NCBI GenBank assembly: GCA_015661005.1
Contig: JACTTX010000001.1
Coordinates: 1-49,340, forward strand
Length of the DNA: 49,340 bases
Direction: 5' to 3'
Source: Candidatus Magasanikiibacteriota bacterium
GTDB lineage: Bacteria > Patescibacteriota > Patescibacteriia > Magasanikbacterales > JACTTX01
A program made the translations under genes and the position numbers. The notes below the pieces were generated by a model. That model saw only the letters and a list, made by a program, of their open reading frames with translations. It was not told the DNA's origin and searched no databases. Positions 14,448 through 23,761 of this stretch are shown piece after piece; within the stretch, counting starts at the first letter, position 1, and each line of letters begins with the position of its first letter.

Positions 14448-14491
14448 ACTCAAAAAGCGCCATTTAGCGCAAACATTTATTCATTAATTTT

Positions 14492-15178
14492 ATGAAAAAA
14501 AATCTTAATAGTTTTGAACGCCTGATTCGCGTTCTTTTGGGATTATTCTTTCTTTTTGCGGCCTGGCAGTTTTATAAGTCCGCGTCGGCGCAAATTCTCT
14601 CTGTGCTCTTTGCCATTTTCTCTCTGGGAGAGGCCGTTACCGGCAAATGCGGTTTAATGAAACAAATGGGGGTTCACGAACCCAATGACAAGTATAGCGT
14701 CGCTGGTCTTGGGTTAATGGGACTTGGGGCCATTCAGGCGGTTATTGCTTATGAATGGTGGTCGGCCGGTTGGGAAAAAATTTCCAGTCCTAAATTTGTG
14801 GATGGGATTCAAGGAACGCTCGGATTTTTTGCCGGTCAAAATCCGTTTCCATGGTATAAAAGTTTTCTTCTGGGCTTTGCCAGTCAAAACGCCAAAGCAT
14901 TCGCTTATACCGTGGAATGGAGTCAGATCGCGATTGGCATCGTGCTCATTGTTTCCACCTTGGTCTTCCTTTATGTTTCCAGCGCCGCAATCCGCCGTCT
15001 GGCTTTAATTGCTTCGCTCATTGCTCTTTTGGGCGGACTGCTGATGAATGCTAATTTCTATCTGGCCGCTGGCTGGACCGGTCCAGGGGCGCGAGCCGTC
15101 AATGTTCTAATGTTTTGGGTGCAGATATTGTTAATTTATGTTTGGGTGAAACTTCTTGCTCAAAAAGAGCAGAGATAA
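14492..15178 (+). CDS. DUF2892 domain fused to DoxX/DoxD-like membrane domain
   Basis: A 228-aa membrane protein. Residues about 1-60 (MKKNLNSFERLIRVLLGLFF) look like the two-helix YgaP/DUF2892 domain. From about residue 85 the sequence resembles the DoxX/DoxD family (WEKISSPKFVDGIQGTLGFFAGQNPFPWYKSFLLGFA, then the helix IAIGIVLIVSTLVFLYV), a four-helix membrane domain found in thiosulfate:quinone oxidoreductase small subunits and relatives. Without the large subunit, enzymatic activity cannot be claimed. It has a good TATAAT promoter. Its final 37 bp have an inverted degenerate copy upstream at 14345-14398. Confidence 0.72.
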   Translation: MKKNLNSFERLIRVLLGLFFLFAAWQFYKSASAQILSVLFAIFSLGEAVTGKCGLMKQMGVHEPNDKYSVAGLGLMGLGAIQAVIAYEWWSAGWEKISSPKFVDGIQGTLGFFAGQNPFPWYKSFLLGFASQNAKAFAYTVEWSQIAIGIVLIVSTLVFLYVSSAAIRRLALIASLIALLGGLLMNANFYLAAGWTGPGARAVNVLMFWVQILLIYVWVKLLAQKEQR

Positions 15179-15207
15179 TTCCACGTTTTTAAATCTAAAA
15201 AACATCT

Positions 15208-15504
15208 ATGCCTAAAAAAACCACATCTTTAAATGAGGCCGTGCTCCTTTCTTTGGGGCTGGCGGCGCTCGCCCGCGAACGCGCGGAAAAATTAATCAGC
15301 GCACTGGCCAAAGAAGGGAAGACGGCTTGGAATAATCAAGCCAAACTGCGGGCGGAAATTGCCAAGCGCGGAGAGAAGGAATTGCAAGCGCTTCTGAAGA
15401 CCGCACAGAAGGCGGCGGATGACGCTCTTAAAATGATGAGCGCCACCACGCAGAGAGAGTTTAATGCTCTGCGGAAAAAAGTTGGCGGCGCCAAGCGGAA
15501 ATAG
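15208..15504 (+). CDS. phasin-like helical protein
   Basis: A 98-aa Lys/Ala/Glu-rich protein predicted to be almost entirely helical (LARERAEKLISALAKEGKTAWNNQAKLRAEIAKRGEKELQALL). The pattern resembles the short phasin or 'PHA granule-associated' proteins annotated in many bacteria. No polyhydroxyalkanoate genes are seen, so a granule role is not implied. It lies 29 bp after the DoxX-like gene. Confidence 0.55.
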   Translation: MPKKTTSLNEAVLLSLGLAALARERAEKLISALAKEGKTAWNNQAKLRAEIAKRGEKELQALLKTAQKAADDALKMMSATTQREFNALRKKVGGAKRK

Positions 15505-15553
15505 GATGTCGCCCAAAAAGACCTAACCAACTTATTCATTTAATTCATTTTTT

Positions 15554-15859
15554 ATGAAAGGATCAATCTCAAAACACGCGGCCTTTCTCGGTTTCTTTAT
15601 TGTGATACTTTATGTCGTTTGTTTGGTCTGGGGTTCATTCCTCTCGGAGCCGGTTTTGGTTGAATTACATACCAACCTTTTAAAGCTGGCTTTCCCCGGC
15701 TTCAAAGGTTATGATGCCATGAGTTTGGTTTTGGGCGGCGTCTTGAGTTTTGTTTACGGTTTTGTGGCCGCGCTTATTTGCGGAGGATTGCATCGTGGCT
15801 GTTGCAAGGGAATGGGCAGCGAAGCCGGAAAAATGGAAAAGTGTCCGGATTGCAAATAG
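15554..15859 (+). CDS. small two-helix membrane protein with Cys-rich tail
   Basis: A 101-aa protein with two hydrophobic segments (residues about 9-28 and 55-78). A C-terminal tail with four cysteines follows (HRGCCKGMG and KCPDCK). The membrane part is reminiscent of DUF5676-type proteins, with low certainty. The Cys-rich end could bind a metal. Confidence 0.6.
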   Translation: MKGSISKHAAFLGFFIVILYVVCLVWGSFLSEPVLVELHTNLLKLAFPGFKGYDAMSLVLGGVLSFVYGFVAALICGGLHRGCCKGMGSEAGKMEKCPDCK

Positions 15860-15868
15860 TTCGCGAAT

Positions 15869-16288
15869 ATGTCCAAGCTTGTCAAGATTTTGATCGGACT
15901 CGCGGCGGCGGTCGGTCTGATTGTTGGTGTTGCTTTTTGGGCAACCGGCGGCATTAAAGAAGTTGCTCTGAAACAGTTAGCGGCTATCTCGGCCGGTGAC
16001 TATGAAACGGCGTATGCCTTGAACGCCGTTGATCTTCGCCGTGTCGTGACTCGCGATGATTTCAAGAAATACCTTGATGATCACCCGGCGCTCAAAAATA
16101 ATAAGAGCGCCTCTTTTTCTTCACGATCCGTCCAAAATAATGTCGGTCGGATGAGTGGGACTTTAATTGCGACTGACGGCGGAAAGGCAAAGGTGGAATA
16201 CTGGCTTATCAAAGAAGCCGGGACTTGGACGGTTTTGGATATCAAGATCGGGGATGGCCAAGGGGCGGCAGAATTGTCAAGTTATTAA
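15869..16288 (+). CDS. membrane-anchored DUF4864/DUF4878-like protein
   Basis: A 139-aa protein with a single N-terminal membrane helix (residues about 5-26) and an exported NTF2-like domain. The pattern LKQLAAISAGDYETAYAL...FKKYLDDHPAL, followed by EYWLIKEAGTWTVLDIKI, is typical of small NTF2-like proteins such as DUF4864/DUF4878. The function is unknown. It lies 9 bp after the preceding membrane protein and is convergent with the UbiB-like gene. Confidence 0.62.
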   Translation: MSKLVKILIGLAAAVGLIVGVAFWATGGIKEVALKQLAAISAGDYETAYALNAVDLRRVVTRDDFKKYLDDHPALKNNKSASFSSRSVQNNVGRMSGTLIATDGGKAKVEYWLIKEAGTWTVLDIKIGDGQGAAELSSY

Positions 16289-16323
16289 CAATGTGGTGCA
16301 TTGAAAACTTGACTATTTGAGAT

Positions 16324-17976
16324 TCATTCCGCGTTTTTGCGCAGTTTCATCAAAACAATAAAAGAGAGAGCGGCGGCAATAATGACGCCGGCAAACCCCA
16401 ACGGCACGCCGATAATTTTTTGCACGCCTTCCAGATGGAGAAGCACCGCTGTCGCTAGGAGATCAGCGACTAAAATCAATGAGAGAATTCTGATATCGGC
16501 CTGGCGATCAATTTCTTTTTTGATCGCGCTGAATTCAGAGGTATCAAGCTTGACGCCAAATTGTTCCTGGCGCGCGAGTTTAATGAGCGTTCGCGCCGCT
16601 TCCGGCAGTTCCTCAAAGAAATTGGCGGAGTCCAAGAGTATTTCCCGTCCCTGTTGCAATAATTTTTCCGGCTTGAATTCAATGGCCATGATGCGTTGAA
16701 GATACGGCTGGAGCGCTTTCCCAATATCAAACTTCGGGTCAAGAAGCAGAGCCGTGCTTTCCATGGTCATCACCGCTTTGGCGAAAAGTAAAATATTCGG
16801 CGGGAAAATCACGCCGCGGCTGGCGCCGACAATGACGGTTTTATAAAATGCTGTGGAGATACGTTCGCCGACGGTTGGGCTGTAAAACCATTTGTCCAGA
16901 ATGGCGGAAACATCTTGCTTAAAACCGTTCACGTCCGCGGCTTCATTGGTCTTGGCCAAGTGGAGTAAGTGTTTGACGACGCCTTCTTCGTTATGTTCCA
17001 AAAAATTTACAAGACAACTGATCAGCTCGCGGCGTATCGGCGTCTCCAAATGTCCGACAATGCCGAAATCGTGCAGGCAGATGACATTCTTTGGTTTCAG
17101 AAAAAAATTTCCGGGATGGGGATCGCCGTGAAAAAAACCGAATTCAAAAAATTGCCGGAAAACAATTTCCGTGCCCAATTTGGCCACCGCCGTCCGTGAA
17201 CATTTGATGGCGCGATAACGCGAAAAATCATCAATGGGGATTCCGTGGCTGAATTCCGTGGTGAGCAGACGCCGCGTCGTCAGGTTCCAATGCACCGCCG
17301 GAATATAAACCGCGGGCTCATTGGCAAAGAGCGCCCGGAAATGTCCGATATTGGTGGCTTCATTCGCGAGATTGAGCTCACGGAGAGTCCATTCGGCAAA
17401 CTCTTCAATGATTTTGATCGGCTGAAAGGGGCGGGCGGCGGGGAGATGTTTTTCAATTTGTGTCGCCAGCCAGCGCAAAAGGAGAATATCTTCTTTAACG
17501 AGCTCTTCAATTCCCGGGCGCAGAATTTTTACCGCCACCATCTCTCCATTTTTCAAAACCGCGCGATGCACTTGCGCGAGCGACGCTGATCCGGCCGGCG
17601 CGGGATCAAATTTTCTAAAAAATTTGGTGAGCGGCGCCTGCAGTTCCCGTTCAATGGCCGCCGCGGCCGCCACGGAGGGAAACGGCGCCACCTCATCCTG
17701 AAGATGCCGCAACTCCTGCGCCGTTTCCAACCCGATCAGATCAGCGCGGATGGAAAGCATCTGCCCCAGCTTCACAAATCCGCCTCCCAATTGCTCCAAA
17801 GCCAGCCGCAGATTTTTTGGCAGATCGTTTTCATGAGCGGCGCGGGACAATCGCGTTCGGAGAGGAATCAGATGGCGCATTTTCATGGCGCGGATCCAAG
17901 TCCCGAATCCCAAATGATAAAAAACGCCGACAATCTGTCGGATACGCCGTAGATGCACGGGCCGAAAAATGAACAT
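16324..17976 (-). CDS. ABC1/AarF/UbiB-family atypical kinase
   Basis: A 550-aa protein. It has the family's KxGQ motif (KLGQ, residues 69-72), the modified Ala-rich nucleotide loop (PAGSASLAQVH), VAVKILRPGIEE with the lysine, FFHGDPHPGNF and LHDFGIVGHL (DFG). Two membrane helices lie at the C-terminus (about 505-545). UbiB proteins support quinone or isoprenoid lipid metabolism. No ubiquinone genes are nearby, so the substrate is open. It is transcribed divergently from the pilus locus. Confidence 0.92.
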   Translation of the reverse strand: MFIFRPVHLRRIRQIVGVFYHLGFGTWIRAMKMRHLIPLRTRLSRAAHENDLPKNLRLALEQLGGGFVKLGQMLSIRADLIGLETAQELRHLQDEVAPFPSVAAAAAIERELQAPLTKFFRKFDPAPAGSASLAQVHRAVLKNGEMVAVKILRPGIEELVKEDILLLRWLATQIEKHLPAARPFQPIKIIEEFAEWTLRELNLANEATNIGHFRALFANEPAVYIPAVHWNLTTRRLLTTEFSHGIPIDDFSRYRAIKCSRTAVAKLGTEIVFRQFFEFGFFHGDPHPGNFFLKPKNVICLHDFGIVGHLETPIRRELISCLVNFLEHNEEGVVKHLLHLAKTNEAADVNGFKQDVSAILDKWFYSPTVGERISTAFYKTVIVGASRGVIFPPNILLFAKAVMTMESTALLLDPKFDIGKALQPYLQRIMAIEFKPEKLLQQGREILLDSANFFEELPEAARTLIKLARQEQFGVKLDTSEFSAIKKEIDRQADIRILSLILVADLLATAVLLHLEGVQKIIGVPLGFAGVIIAAALSFIVLMKLRKNAE

Positions 17977-18043
17977 ACTACTACGTTCATCATAGCACGA
18001 AAAGCGCTGGTCGTTGAATAATTGTCTGGCTGTCCCGCTGTCA

Positions 18044-18056
18044 TTTTGTTATACTG
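18044..18056 (+). promoter_or_regulatory. extended -10 promoter upstream of the pilus locus
   Basis: TTTTGTTATACT contains the TGn extension and a TATACT -10 box (18051-18056). No good -35 is seen. It is about 65 bp before the response regulator start, the only intergenic gap of size upstream of the pil genes. Confidence 0.5.
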
Positions 18057-18122
18057 ACCAAGTGTCCTTTCTCTGCTCCGACGGGGTAGGGGTTTTGTGC
18101 GGTTTCGCGCTAAGCGTCCTTT

Positions 18123-18497
18123 ATGCCTTCAAAAATTTTGGTAGCCGAGGATGATAAGTTCCTCATGAAGGTGTACCAATCAAAATTGGGTAAGGAAGGT
18201 TTTCAAGTCATTCCGGCCATGGACGGCGATGAAGCCGTTCGTTTTGCCACGGAAAAACATCCGGACCTCATGCTCCTTGATTTGATCATGCCGAAGAAAA
18301 ACGGTTTCACCGCTTTGGCGGAAATGAAACAGGATAAGCTCCTTAAAAACGTACCGGTGATTATTCTTTCCAATCTCGGACAAGATGATGACATCAAACG
18401 CGGACTTTCCTTGGGCGCGGCTGGATACTTAGTCAAAGCCGAGCACTCGCTGGAGGAAGTGGTGCAGTTGGTGCGAGAAACATTGGCGCGGAAATAG
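18123..18497 (+). CDS. single-domain response regulator (CheY-like)
   Basis: A 124-aa receiver domain without an output domain. The acidic pair Asp10/Asp11, the phosphorylatable Asp53 (LLDLIMP), Ser83 and Lys105 are present. It is the first gene of the type IV pilus locus and lies 18 bp before pilB, so it may tune pilus assembly or motility by protein contact. No histidine kinase is in the window. Confidence 0.9.
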   Translation: MPSKILVAEDDKFLMKVYQSKLGKEGFQVIPAMDGDEAVRFATEKHPDLMLLDLIMPKKNGFTALAEMKQDKLLKNVPVIILSNLGQDDDIKRGLSLGAAGYLVKAEHSLEEVVQLVRETLARK

Positions 18498-18515
18498 TGT
18501 AAAACAGGAGATAGT

Positions 18516-20213
18516 ATGCCCCTTCAATTCACCGAACAAGAACTAAAAAAAATTCTGGTTGAGCCGGAGTTCATTTCCGACAAACAATTTTCCATTGCCA
18601 AAGCCGAAGCTGAACGCGATAACAAAAACATCATTGACGTTATCGTCGCCCGCAATTATTTGCCGGATGAAAATTTGGGGCAACTTCTTTCTGACGCCAA
18701 AGGATACCCCTTTGTTGATCTTCGCAAAACCGTGGCCAGTGATATTCTCCTCAAACTTGTTCCGGAAAATGCCGCTCGCGCTTTGCGCGCCATCCCTTTT
18801 GAACTGGGCAAAGACGGCTTGCATGTGGCCATGGCTGATCCGGAAGATTTAGGCGCGATTCTGCTTTTGGAGAAAAAAACCGGCGATAATGTTGTGCCGT
18901 ATTTTGCGACGGAACGAGACATCAGTGAATCATTGGACCGCTATCGCCGCGGACTCCGTGAAGAACTTAAAGATATCATTGCCGCCGCCGCCAAAACTGC
19001 GGCCTCGGGTGTAGAACGGGAAACGCCGGTCATCACCGTGGTGGATAAACTTTTGGAATACGGTTATGTCAATAAGGCCTCGGACGTTCATATTGAGCCC
19101 TTTGAAGACAAGACGCTGGTCCGTTACCGCATAGACGGCATCTTGCATGATATGGTTAATCTCCCAAAAAATATTCACGATTTTGTGGTTACGCGCGTGA
19201 AAATTCTTTCCAAGCTCCGTACGGACGAGCATGCTTCCGCCCAAGACGGCAAACTTCAATTCAACTCCGATGGCCAGCGCGTTGATGTGCGCGTGTCGGT
19301 CGCGCCGACGGTTCTTGGAGAAAAAGTCGTGATGCGCATCTTAGCGGAGAAGGCGCGCCGTTTCACCTTGGAAGAGATAGGTTTAAGCGAGCGGGATTTG
19401 GTAGTTATGCGCGATCAGATGAACAAACCATGGGGAATGATTCTGGCCACCGGCCCGACCGGCTGCGGTAAGACCACCACACTTTACGCCATGCTTCAGA
19501 TTTTGAATACGCGCGAGCGCAATATCTCCACCATAGAAGATCCGGTTGAGTACCAGATGACCGGCATCAATCAGATTCAAGTGAATCCCAAAACCAATCT
19601 GACTTTTGCCTCCGGCTTGCGTTCCATTTTGCGCCAGGATCCGAATATTATTATGGTCGGAGAAATTCGCGATGCCGAGACGGCCGGCATTGCCGTGAAC
19701 GCCGCTTTGACCGGACACTTGGTGCTTTCCACTTTGCATACCAATGACGCGCCCACCACTTTGCCGCGCCTTCTTGATATGGGCGTTGAACCGTTTCTGG
19801 TTGCCTCCACCGTTAACGTTGCTATCGCCCAGCGTCTCGTTCGCAAAATATGTTCGCATTGCATTTTCAGTTATAATCCGAATGAAGATGAAATGCGAAT
19901 GCTTAATCGTGATCCGAAAATTGTCGCTCTTTTCAAAAAGGCCGGCGCCAAGGAAGCCAAATCAACCGTTCTTTATCGCGGCAAAGGATGCGCCGTTTGT
20001 GGCCATACCGGCCACCACGGACGCTTGGCGCTTTTTGAAGTTATGGTCATCAGTGAAAAAATGCGCAAGCTGATTGTTGATCGCGCCGATGCCGATCAGT
20101 TGCGCGTCGCGGCCGTCGCCGAAGGAATGACCCTGATGATTGAGGATGGCGTCAAAAAAGTGCTGAATGGTGAAACGACGCTTGAAGAAGTATTGCGAGC
20201 GGTCAAAGAATAA
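18516..20213 (+). CDS. pilB: type IV pilus assembly ATPase PilB
   Basis: A 565-aa GspE/PilB-type secretion ATPase that powers pilin polymerisation at the inner membrane. An N-terminal MshEN-like domain (residues about 1-140) is followed by the ATPase domain. That domain has Walker A GPTGCGKTTT near residue 313, the Asp box (TIEDPVEY), Walker B (IIMVGEIRDAETA) and the His box (TGHLVLSTLHTND). A C4 zinc motif (CSHC near 445, CAVC near 492) is typical of PilB and absent from PilT. It has a good ribosome binding site (CAGGAG, 5 nt before ATG). pilC follows 12 bp downstream. Confidence 0.96.
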   Translation: MPLQFTEQELKKILVEPEFISDKQFSIAKAEAERDNKNIIDVIVARNYLPDENLGQLLSDAKGYPFVDLRKTVASDILLKLVPENAARALRAIPFELGKDGLHVAMADPEDLGAILLLEKKTGDNVVPYFATERDISESLDRYRRGLREELKDIIAAAAKTAASGVERETPVITVVDKLLEYGYVNKASDVHIEPFEDKTLVRYRIDGILHDMVNLPKNIHDFVVTRVKILSKLRTDEHASAQDGKLQFNSDGQRVDVRVSVAPTVLGEKVVMRILAEKARRFTLEEIGLSERDLVVMRDQMNKPWGMILATGPTGCGKTTTLYAMLQILNTRERNISTIEDPVEYQMTGINQIQVNPKTNLTFASGLRSILRQDPNIIMVGEIRDAETAGIAVNAALTGHLVLSTLHTNDAPTTLPRLLDMGVEPFLVASTVNVAIAQRLVRKICSHCIFSYNPNEDEMRMLNRDPKIVALFKKAGAKEAKSTVLYRGKGCAVCGHTGHHGRLALFEVMVISEKMRKLIVDRADADQLRVAAVAEGMTLMIEDGVKKVLNGETTLEEVLRAVKE

Positions 20214-20225
20214 TTTTTTCCCTCT

Positions 20226-21422
20226 ATGGCTCTTAAAAAACACTTAACAATCAAATCATCGCTCGCCGAGTTGCCAAAATCAACCACGGTCGTTCCGGGG
20301 CGCAAACCTTCCGGCGGCGCCTTTGATCAGTTCCGGCCGCCGAATAAACTGAAGCAAGCGCTGGAATGGTTTCTCTCGCACGGCACGGTTTCGCATTTGG
20401 AAAAACTTCTTTTCACTAAAAATCTTTCGGTGATGATTCGGGCCGGCATTACACTGGTTGACGGGTTGGCTATTTTGCAGGATCAAGCCGTCGGCAAGTT
20501 CAAAAAAATTCTGACGAACATTTTAGCGACCGTCGGTTCCGGTCAGCCGCTCGCCATGGCGCTTGCCAAGTACCCGCGAGTTTTCTCGCCAGTTTTTGTC
20601 CAGGTGATTAGGACCGGTGAGGCATCCGGCACATTGGATTCATCATTAGAACAGCTTGCCGTCCAGCTCACCAAAGAGCAGGAACTGCGTCAACGGGTGA
20701 GGAGCGCCATGATGTACCCAACCTTGGTTCTGGTGGCCACCGTTGGACTGGGTTTTGCTTTGGCCTACTTTGTTTTGCCGCAACTCTCCAATCTGTTTCT
20801 AAGTTTGAACATTGACTTGCCGCTCTCCACCAAAATTCTTCTTTTTCTGGCGCGATCTTTTCAGCGATATGGCTTGTGGATCATCGTCGGTTTTGTTTTA
20901 ATCGTGATGGCGTTTATTTGGCTTTTGCGGCAAAGATTTGTTAAGCCGATTACTCATAGAATCATTCTGGTGACGCCGCTTTTCAAAAGTTTAAGTTTGA
21001 AAATTAATATGGCGCGATTCTGCCGCACCCTCGGCACTCTCCTGCAATCCGGATTGCCGATTGATCAAGCGCTGGCCATCACCAGCGAGGTGCTCACCAA
21101 TTACGTTTATCGCCAAGCCGTCAAAGCGGCGATGCCCATCATTAACCGCGGCGATCCGCTGTCAATTGGACTAACGCTCCACCCGCGCCTTATCCCCAAG
21201 TTTGTGAGTCGGATGGTTGGCGTGGGGGAACAGACCGGTTCCATGGAAAAAACCCTTTTGTATTTGGCTGATTTTTATGAGAATGAAGTGGACACGGCAA
21301 CAAAAAATCTTTCCACGGTGGTTGAACCGCTTCTCTTAATTGTCATTGGGTTTGTCGTCGGCTTTGTGGCCGTTGCCATTATTACGCCGATTTACAAAGT
21401 GACGGCGTCAATTAAGAGATAA
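20226..21422 (+). CDS. pilC: type IV pilus inner-membrane platform protein PilC
   Basis: A 398-aa GspF/PilC protein with two repeated cytoplasmic helical domains and three membrane helices. The family motifs are FTKNLSVMIRAGITLVDGL, then GEASGTLDSSLEQLA in the first half and FCRTLGTLLQSGLPIDQALAI and GEQTGSMEKTLLYLADFYENEVD in the second. It forms the platform that couples PilB to pilin incorporation. Confidence 0.96.
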   Translation: MALKKHLTIKSSLAELPKSTTVVPGRKPSGGAFDQFRPPNKLKQALEWFLSHGTVSHLEKLLFTKNLSVMIRAGITLVDGLAILQDQAVGKFKKILTNILATVGSGQPLAMALAKYPRVFSPVFVQVIRTGEASGTLDSSLEQLAVQLTKEQELRQRVRSAMMYPTLVLVATVGLGFALAYFVLPQLSNLFLSLNIDLPLSTKILLFLARSFQRYGLWIIVGFVLIVMAFIWLLRQRFVKPITHRIILVTPLFKSLSLKINMARFCRTLGTLLQSGLPIDQALAITSEVLTNYVYRQAVKAAMPIINRGDPLSIGLTLHPRLIPKFVSRMVGVGEQTGSMEKTLLYLADFYENEVDTATKNLSTVVEPLLLIVIGFVVGFVAVAIITPIYKVTASIKR

Positions 21423-21452
21423 GAGCTCAAGGCCGCTCACCGTATCTATCCC

Positions 21453-21908
21453 ATGACAATAAAAAAAATTCTTTCCGATCAAAAAGGAATGACGATGCTT
21501 GAAATCATTCTTGTTTTGATACTTTTTATGGGGTTGGTTCTTTCCATATTTCCGTCATTTTTCGGATGGTTTCGCGCCAGTTACTTGGACGCCGCCCGTT
21601 ATGGTTATGTGAACGCCCTGCGTCGCGCGCAATATCGCGCCTTTTCTCAAGATAGAGAATCGGCTTGGGGCGTTGATATTACCACCAGCACCATCACTCT
21701 TTTCCGAGGAACAAATTTTGCAACGCGCAACACGGACTTTGACGAAACGACTGATCTGTCCGCCGTCGGTTCTTTAAGCGGCCCAACACGATTTATCTTT
21801 CAGACCTTTACCGGCAAACCGGACACAACCGGAACGACCACCATTCAGGCAACCGATGGGACGTCTTTAAACATTTCCGTAAACGGCTATGGACGGACTG
21901 ATTTTTAA
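21453..21908 (+). CDS. prepilin-like minor pilin (GspH/FimT type)
   Basis: A 151-aa protein with a short basic leader and a class III cleavage site, QKG^MTMLEIILVLILFMGLV, including Glu5 of the mature protein. The rest is a small beta-rich domain, as in GspH/FimT minor pilins. It follows pilC and overlaps the next pilin-like gene by 20 bp. Confidence 0.85.
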   Translation: MTIKKILSDQKGMTMLEIILVLILFMGLVLSIFPSFFGWFRASYLDAARYGYVNALRRAQYRAFSQDRESAWGVDITTSTITLFRGTNFATRNTDFDETTDLSAVGSLSGPTRFIFQTFTGKPDTTGTTTIQATDGTSLNISVNGYGRTDF

Positions 21909-23259
21909 AAATAGGCGCGTTCAGGGTTTTTCATTGATTGAAGTCATTTTGGGTCTGGCCGTGCTGGCGCTCATGATGACCACGATCATTACTCTGGTCG
22001 TTTGGAATACGTTGACCAATAGCGAGGCCTCGCGGAAATCAGTGGCCGTATCTTATGCCTTGGAGGGTTTGGAGGCGGCGCGGCAGATTCGCGATCAGTC
22101 ATTCGCCTACATAACGCCAGGCAACCACGGTGTAACCACGAGCACCGGCCAATGGGCTTTTTCCGGCGCGAGCAATTCTCTTGATGGCGGAAACTATGTT
22201 CGCACCGTGCGGGTAAATTTAGTTGACGCTGATCGGGCGTATGTAACTTCTTCTTCAACGTATCCGTCAATCACCGGTATCAGCCGCGAGGTGGCGCTGG
22301 CCAGTTATCTCAATAATTGGCCAAGGGCGCAAAACGTTCAAGTCGTTTTTGTCGGCGACTGCGCCGTTGGAAATGACGTTTATGTTTCCGGAAATTATCT
22401 TTATGTCGCGATTAACACGGCCGGTGGAGGGTTACTGATTTTTGACGTTACTGATCCGCAACTGCCATCGTCAATCGCTACGGTCAACGTTGGGGGGAAG
22501 GCCAAGGGCGTGCATGTGAGCGGAAACTACGCTTATGTGGCGGTTGATAATGCCAGCGCCGGTTTGGCGGTCGTTGACGTAACCAATCCAGCCACACCCT
22601 CTCTGGTCGCAACCCTCAATATCGGCAATATAGGCAACGGTATTTTTGTATCCGGAAATTATGCCTACATCGCGCAAAATTCCGTATCGGGCGGTCTCGT
22701 TGTTATAAACATCACGAATCCTTTAGCTCCGAGCTTGGCGGCAACCGTTGATGTTCAGGCGCGAGGCAATCGTGTTTTTATTGACGGCAATTATGCTTAT
22801 GTGAGTGTGGCGAGCGCAATCAAGGGCTTGGCCATTGTGAATGTGACAGCGCCGACCGCGCCGGTTTATTTGAACTCCACGAATGTGGGTGCGTTCGGCA
22901 CCGGTATTTATGTTGCTGGCGGGTATGCTTATGTTAGCGCGGCCAGCAACTCAAATGGTCTGGCGATCGTTAATGTCAGCAATCCTTTGGCGCCGTCGCT
23001 TACGGCGCAAGTTGATGTTCAAGGGAGCGGTCAAGGCGTTTATTTAGACGGGACTGGACACGCTTATGTCGGCGTGGCCTCGCAGACAAAAGGTCTGGGC
23101 ACAGTTACCGTTACTGATCCGACTAATCCGTCTTTCTTGTTATCAAATGATCTTGACCCGGCAACGGACGGCACGGATACGTTTGTGAGCGGCAATTATG
23201 TGTACATTTCCAGTTCCAATAATAATCACTGTTTTGCCGTCAATAACATCATTTTATAA
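21889..23259 (+). CDS. prepilin fused to an LVIVD-repeat beta-propeller
   Basis: A 456-aa protein. The N-terminus is a class III prepilin (VQG^FSLIEVILGLAVLALMMTTI) with the helix running to about residue 75. After a linker (residues about 75-150) come about seven repeats of 43-45 residues with the pattern GVxVSGNYAYVA...GLxVVDVTNPxxPSxVAT. This is the LVIVD-repeat type of beta-propeller, with the last repeat partial. Minor pilins with large C-terminal domains usually sit at the pilus tip, so this is a candidate tip adhesin or sensor (inference). It overlaps the preceding pilin gene by 20 bp, and the next one starts 1 bp after its stop. Confidence 0.87.
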   Translation: MDGLIFKNRRVQGFSLIEVILGLAVLALMMTTIITLVVWNTLTNSEASRKSVAVSYALEGLEAARQIRDQSFAYITPGNHGVTTSTGQWAFSGASNSLDGGNYVRTVRVNLVDADRAYVTSSSTYPSITGISREVALASYLNNWPRAQNVQVVFVGDCAVGNDVYVSGNYLYVAINTAGGGLLIFDVTDPQLPSSIATVNVGGKAKGVHVSGNYAYVAVDNASAGLAVVDVTNPATPSLVATLNIGNIGNGIFVSGNYAYIAQNSVSGGLVVINITNPLAPSLAATVDVQARGNRVFIDGNYAYVSVASAIKGLAIVNVTAPTAPVYLNSTNVGAFGTGIYVAGGYAYVSAASNSNGLAIVNVSNPLAPSLTAQVDVQGSGQGVYLDGTGHAYVGVASQTKGLGTVTVTDPTNPSFLLSNDLDPATDGTDTFVSGNYVYISSSNNNHCFAVNNIIL

Positions 23260-23260
23260 T

Positions 23261-23758
23261 ATGCGGCGCGGTTTTACTCTAATTGAAGTGATCATCTATG
23301 TGGCGATGATTAGTTTATTTATGACCGCGCTCGTAACTTTTGCCGTCAATGTAATGCTCGCGCGCGCCAAAAATAATTCTATCAGCGACATCAATCAGGA
23401 GGCGCGCCATATTTTGCGTCGGATGGAAACGGCAATCGTCAACAGCAAATATATTTTATCGCCGGCCACCAGCACCGCCGCCGCGTTTTTTCAATTGCGG
23501 ATGGCATCAAGCACCCTTAATCCGACAAGTTTTGAAGTATCCAATGGCGCGGTGGCAATCAAAGAAGGGAATGGAGCAACGACCACCTTGACCTCATCAA
23601 GAGTAACTTTTGATGCTCCTTATTTCTATAATCTTTCGGTAAATACCACGCCCACCTTGCGTCTGCAGTTTAGATCCGGCCTCACTGATCCGAACAATAG
23701 TTCTGATTTTATTTATGCCGTTTATTGGGACACGTCGGTAACAGCGCGCAAAAATTGA
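23261..23758 (+). CDS. minor pilin (PilW/GspJ-like)
   Basis: A 165-aa prepilin starting MRRG^FTLIEVIIYVAMISLFM, with only a four-residue leader and Glu5 present. The QEARHILRRMETAIVNSKYIL segment after the helix is typical of PilW/GspJ-like minor pilins. ATG 23261 was chosen because it gives the short leader. An upstream in-frame start would lie inside the preceding gene. Confidence 0.85.
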   Translation: MRRGFTLIEVIIYVAMISLFMTALVTFAVNVMLARAKNNSISDINQEARHILRRMETAIVNSKYILSPATSTAAAFFQLRMASSTLNPTSFEVSNGAVAIKEGNGATTTLTSSRVTFDAPYFYNLSVNTTPTLRLQFRSGLTDPNNSSDFIYAVYWDTSVTARKN

Positions 23759-23761
23759 AGT

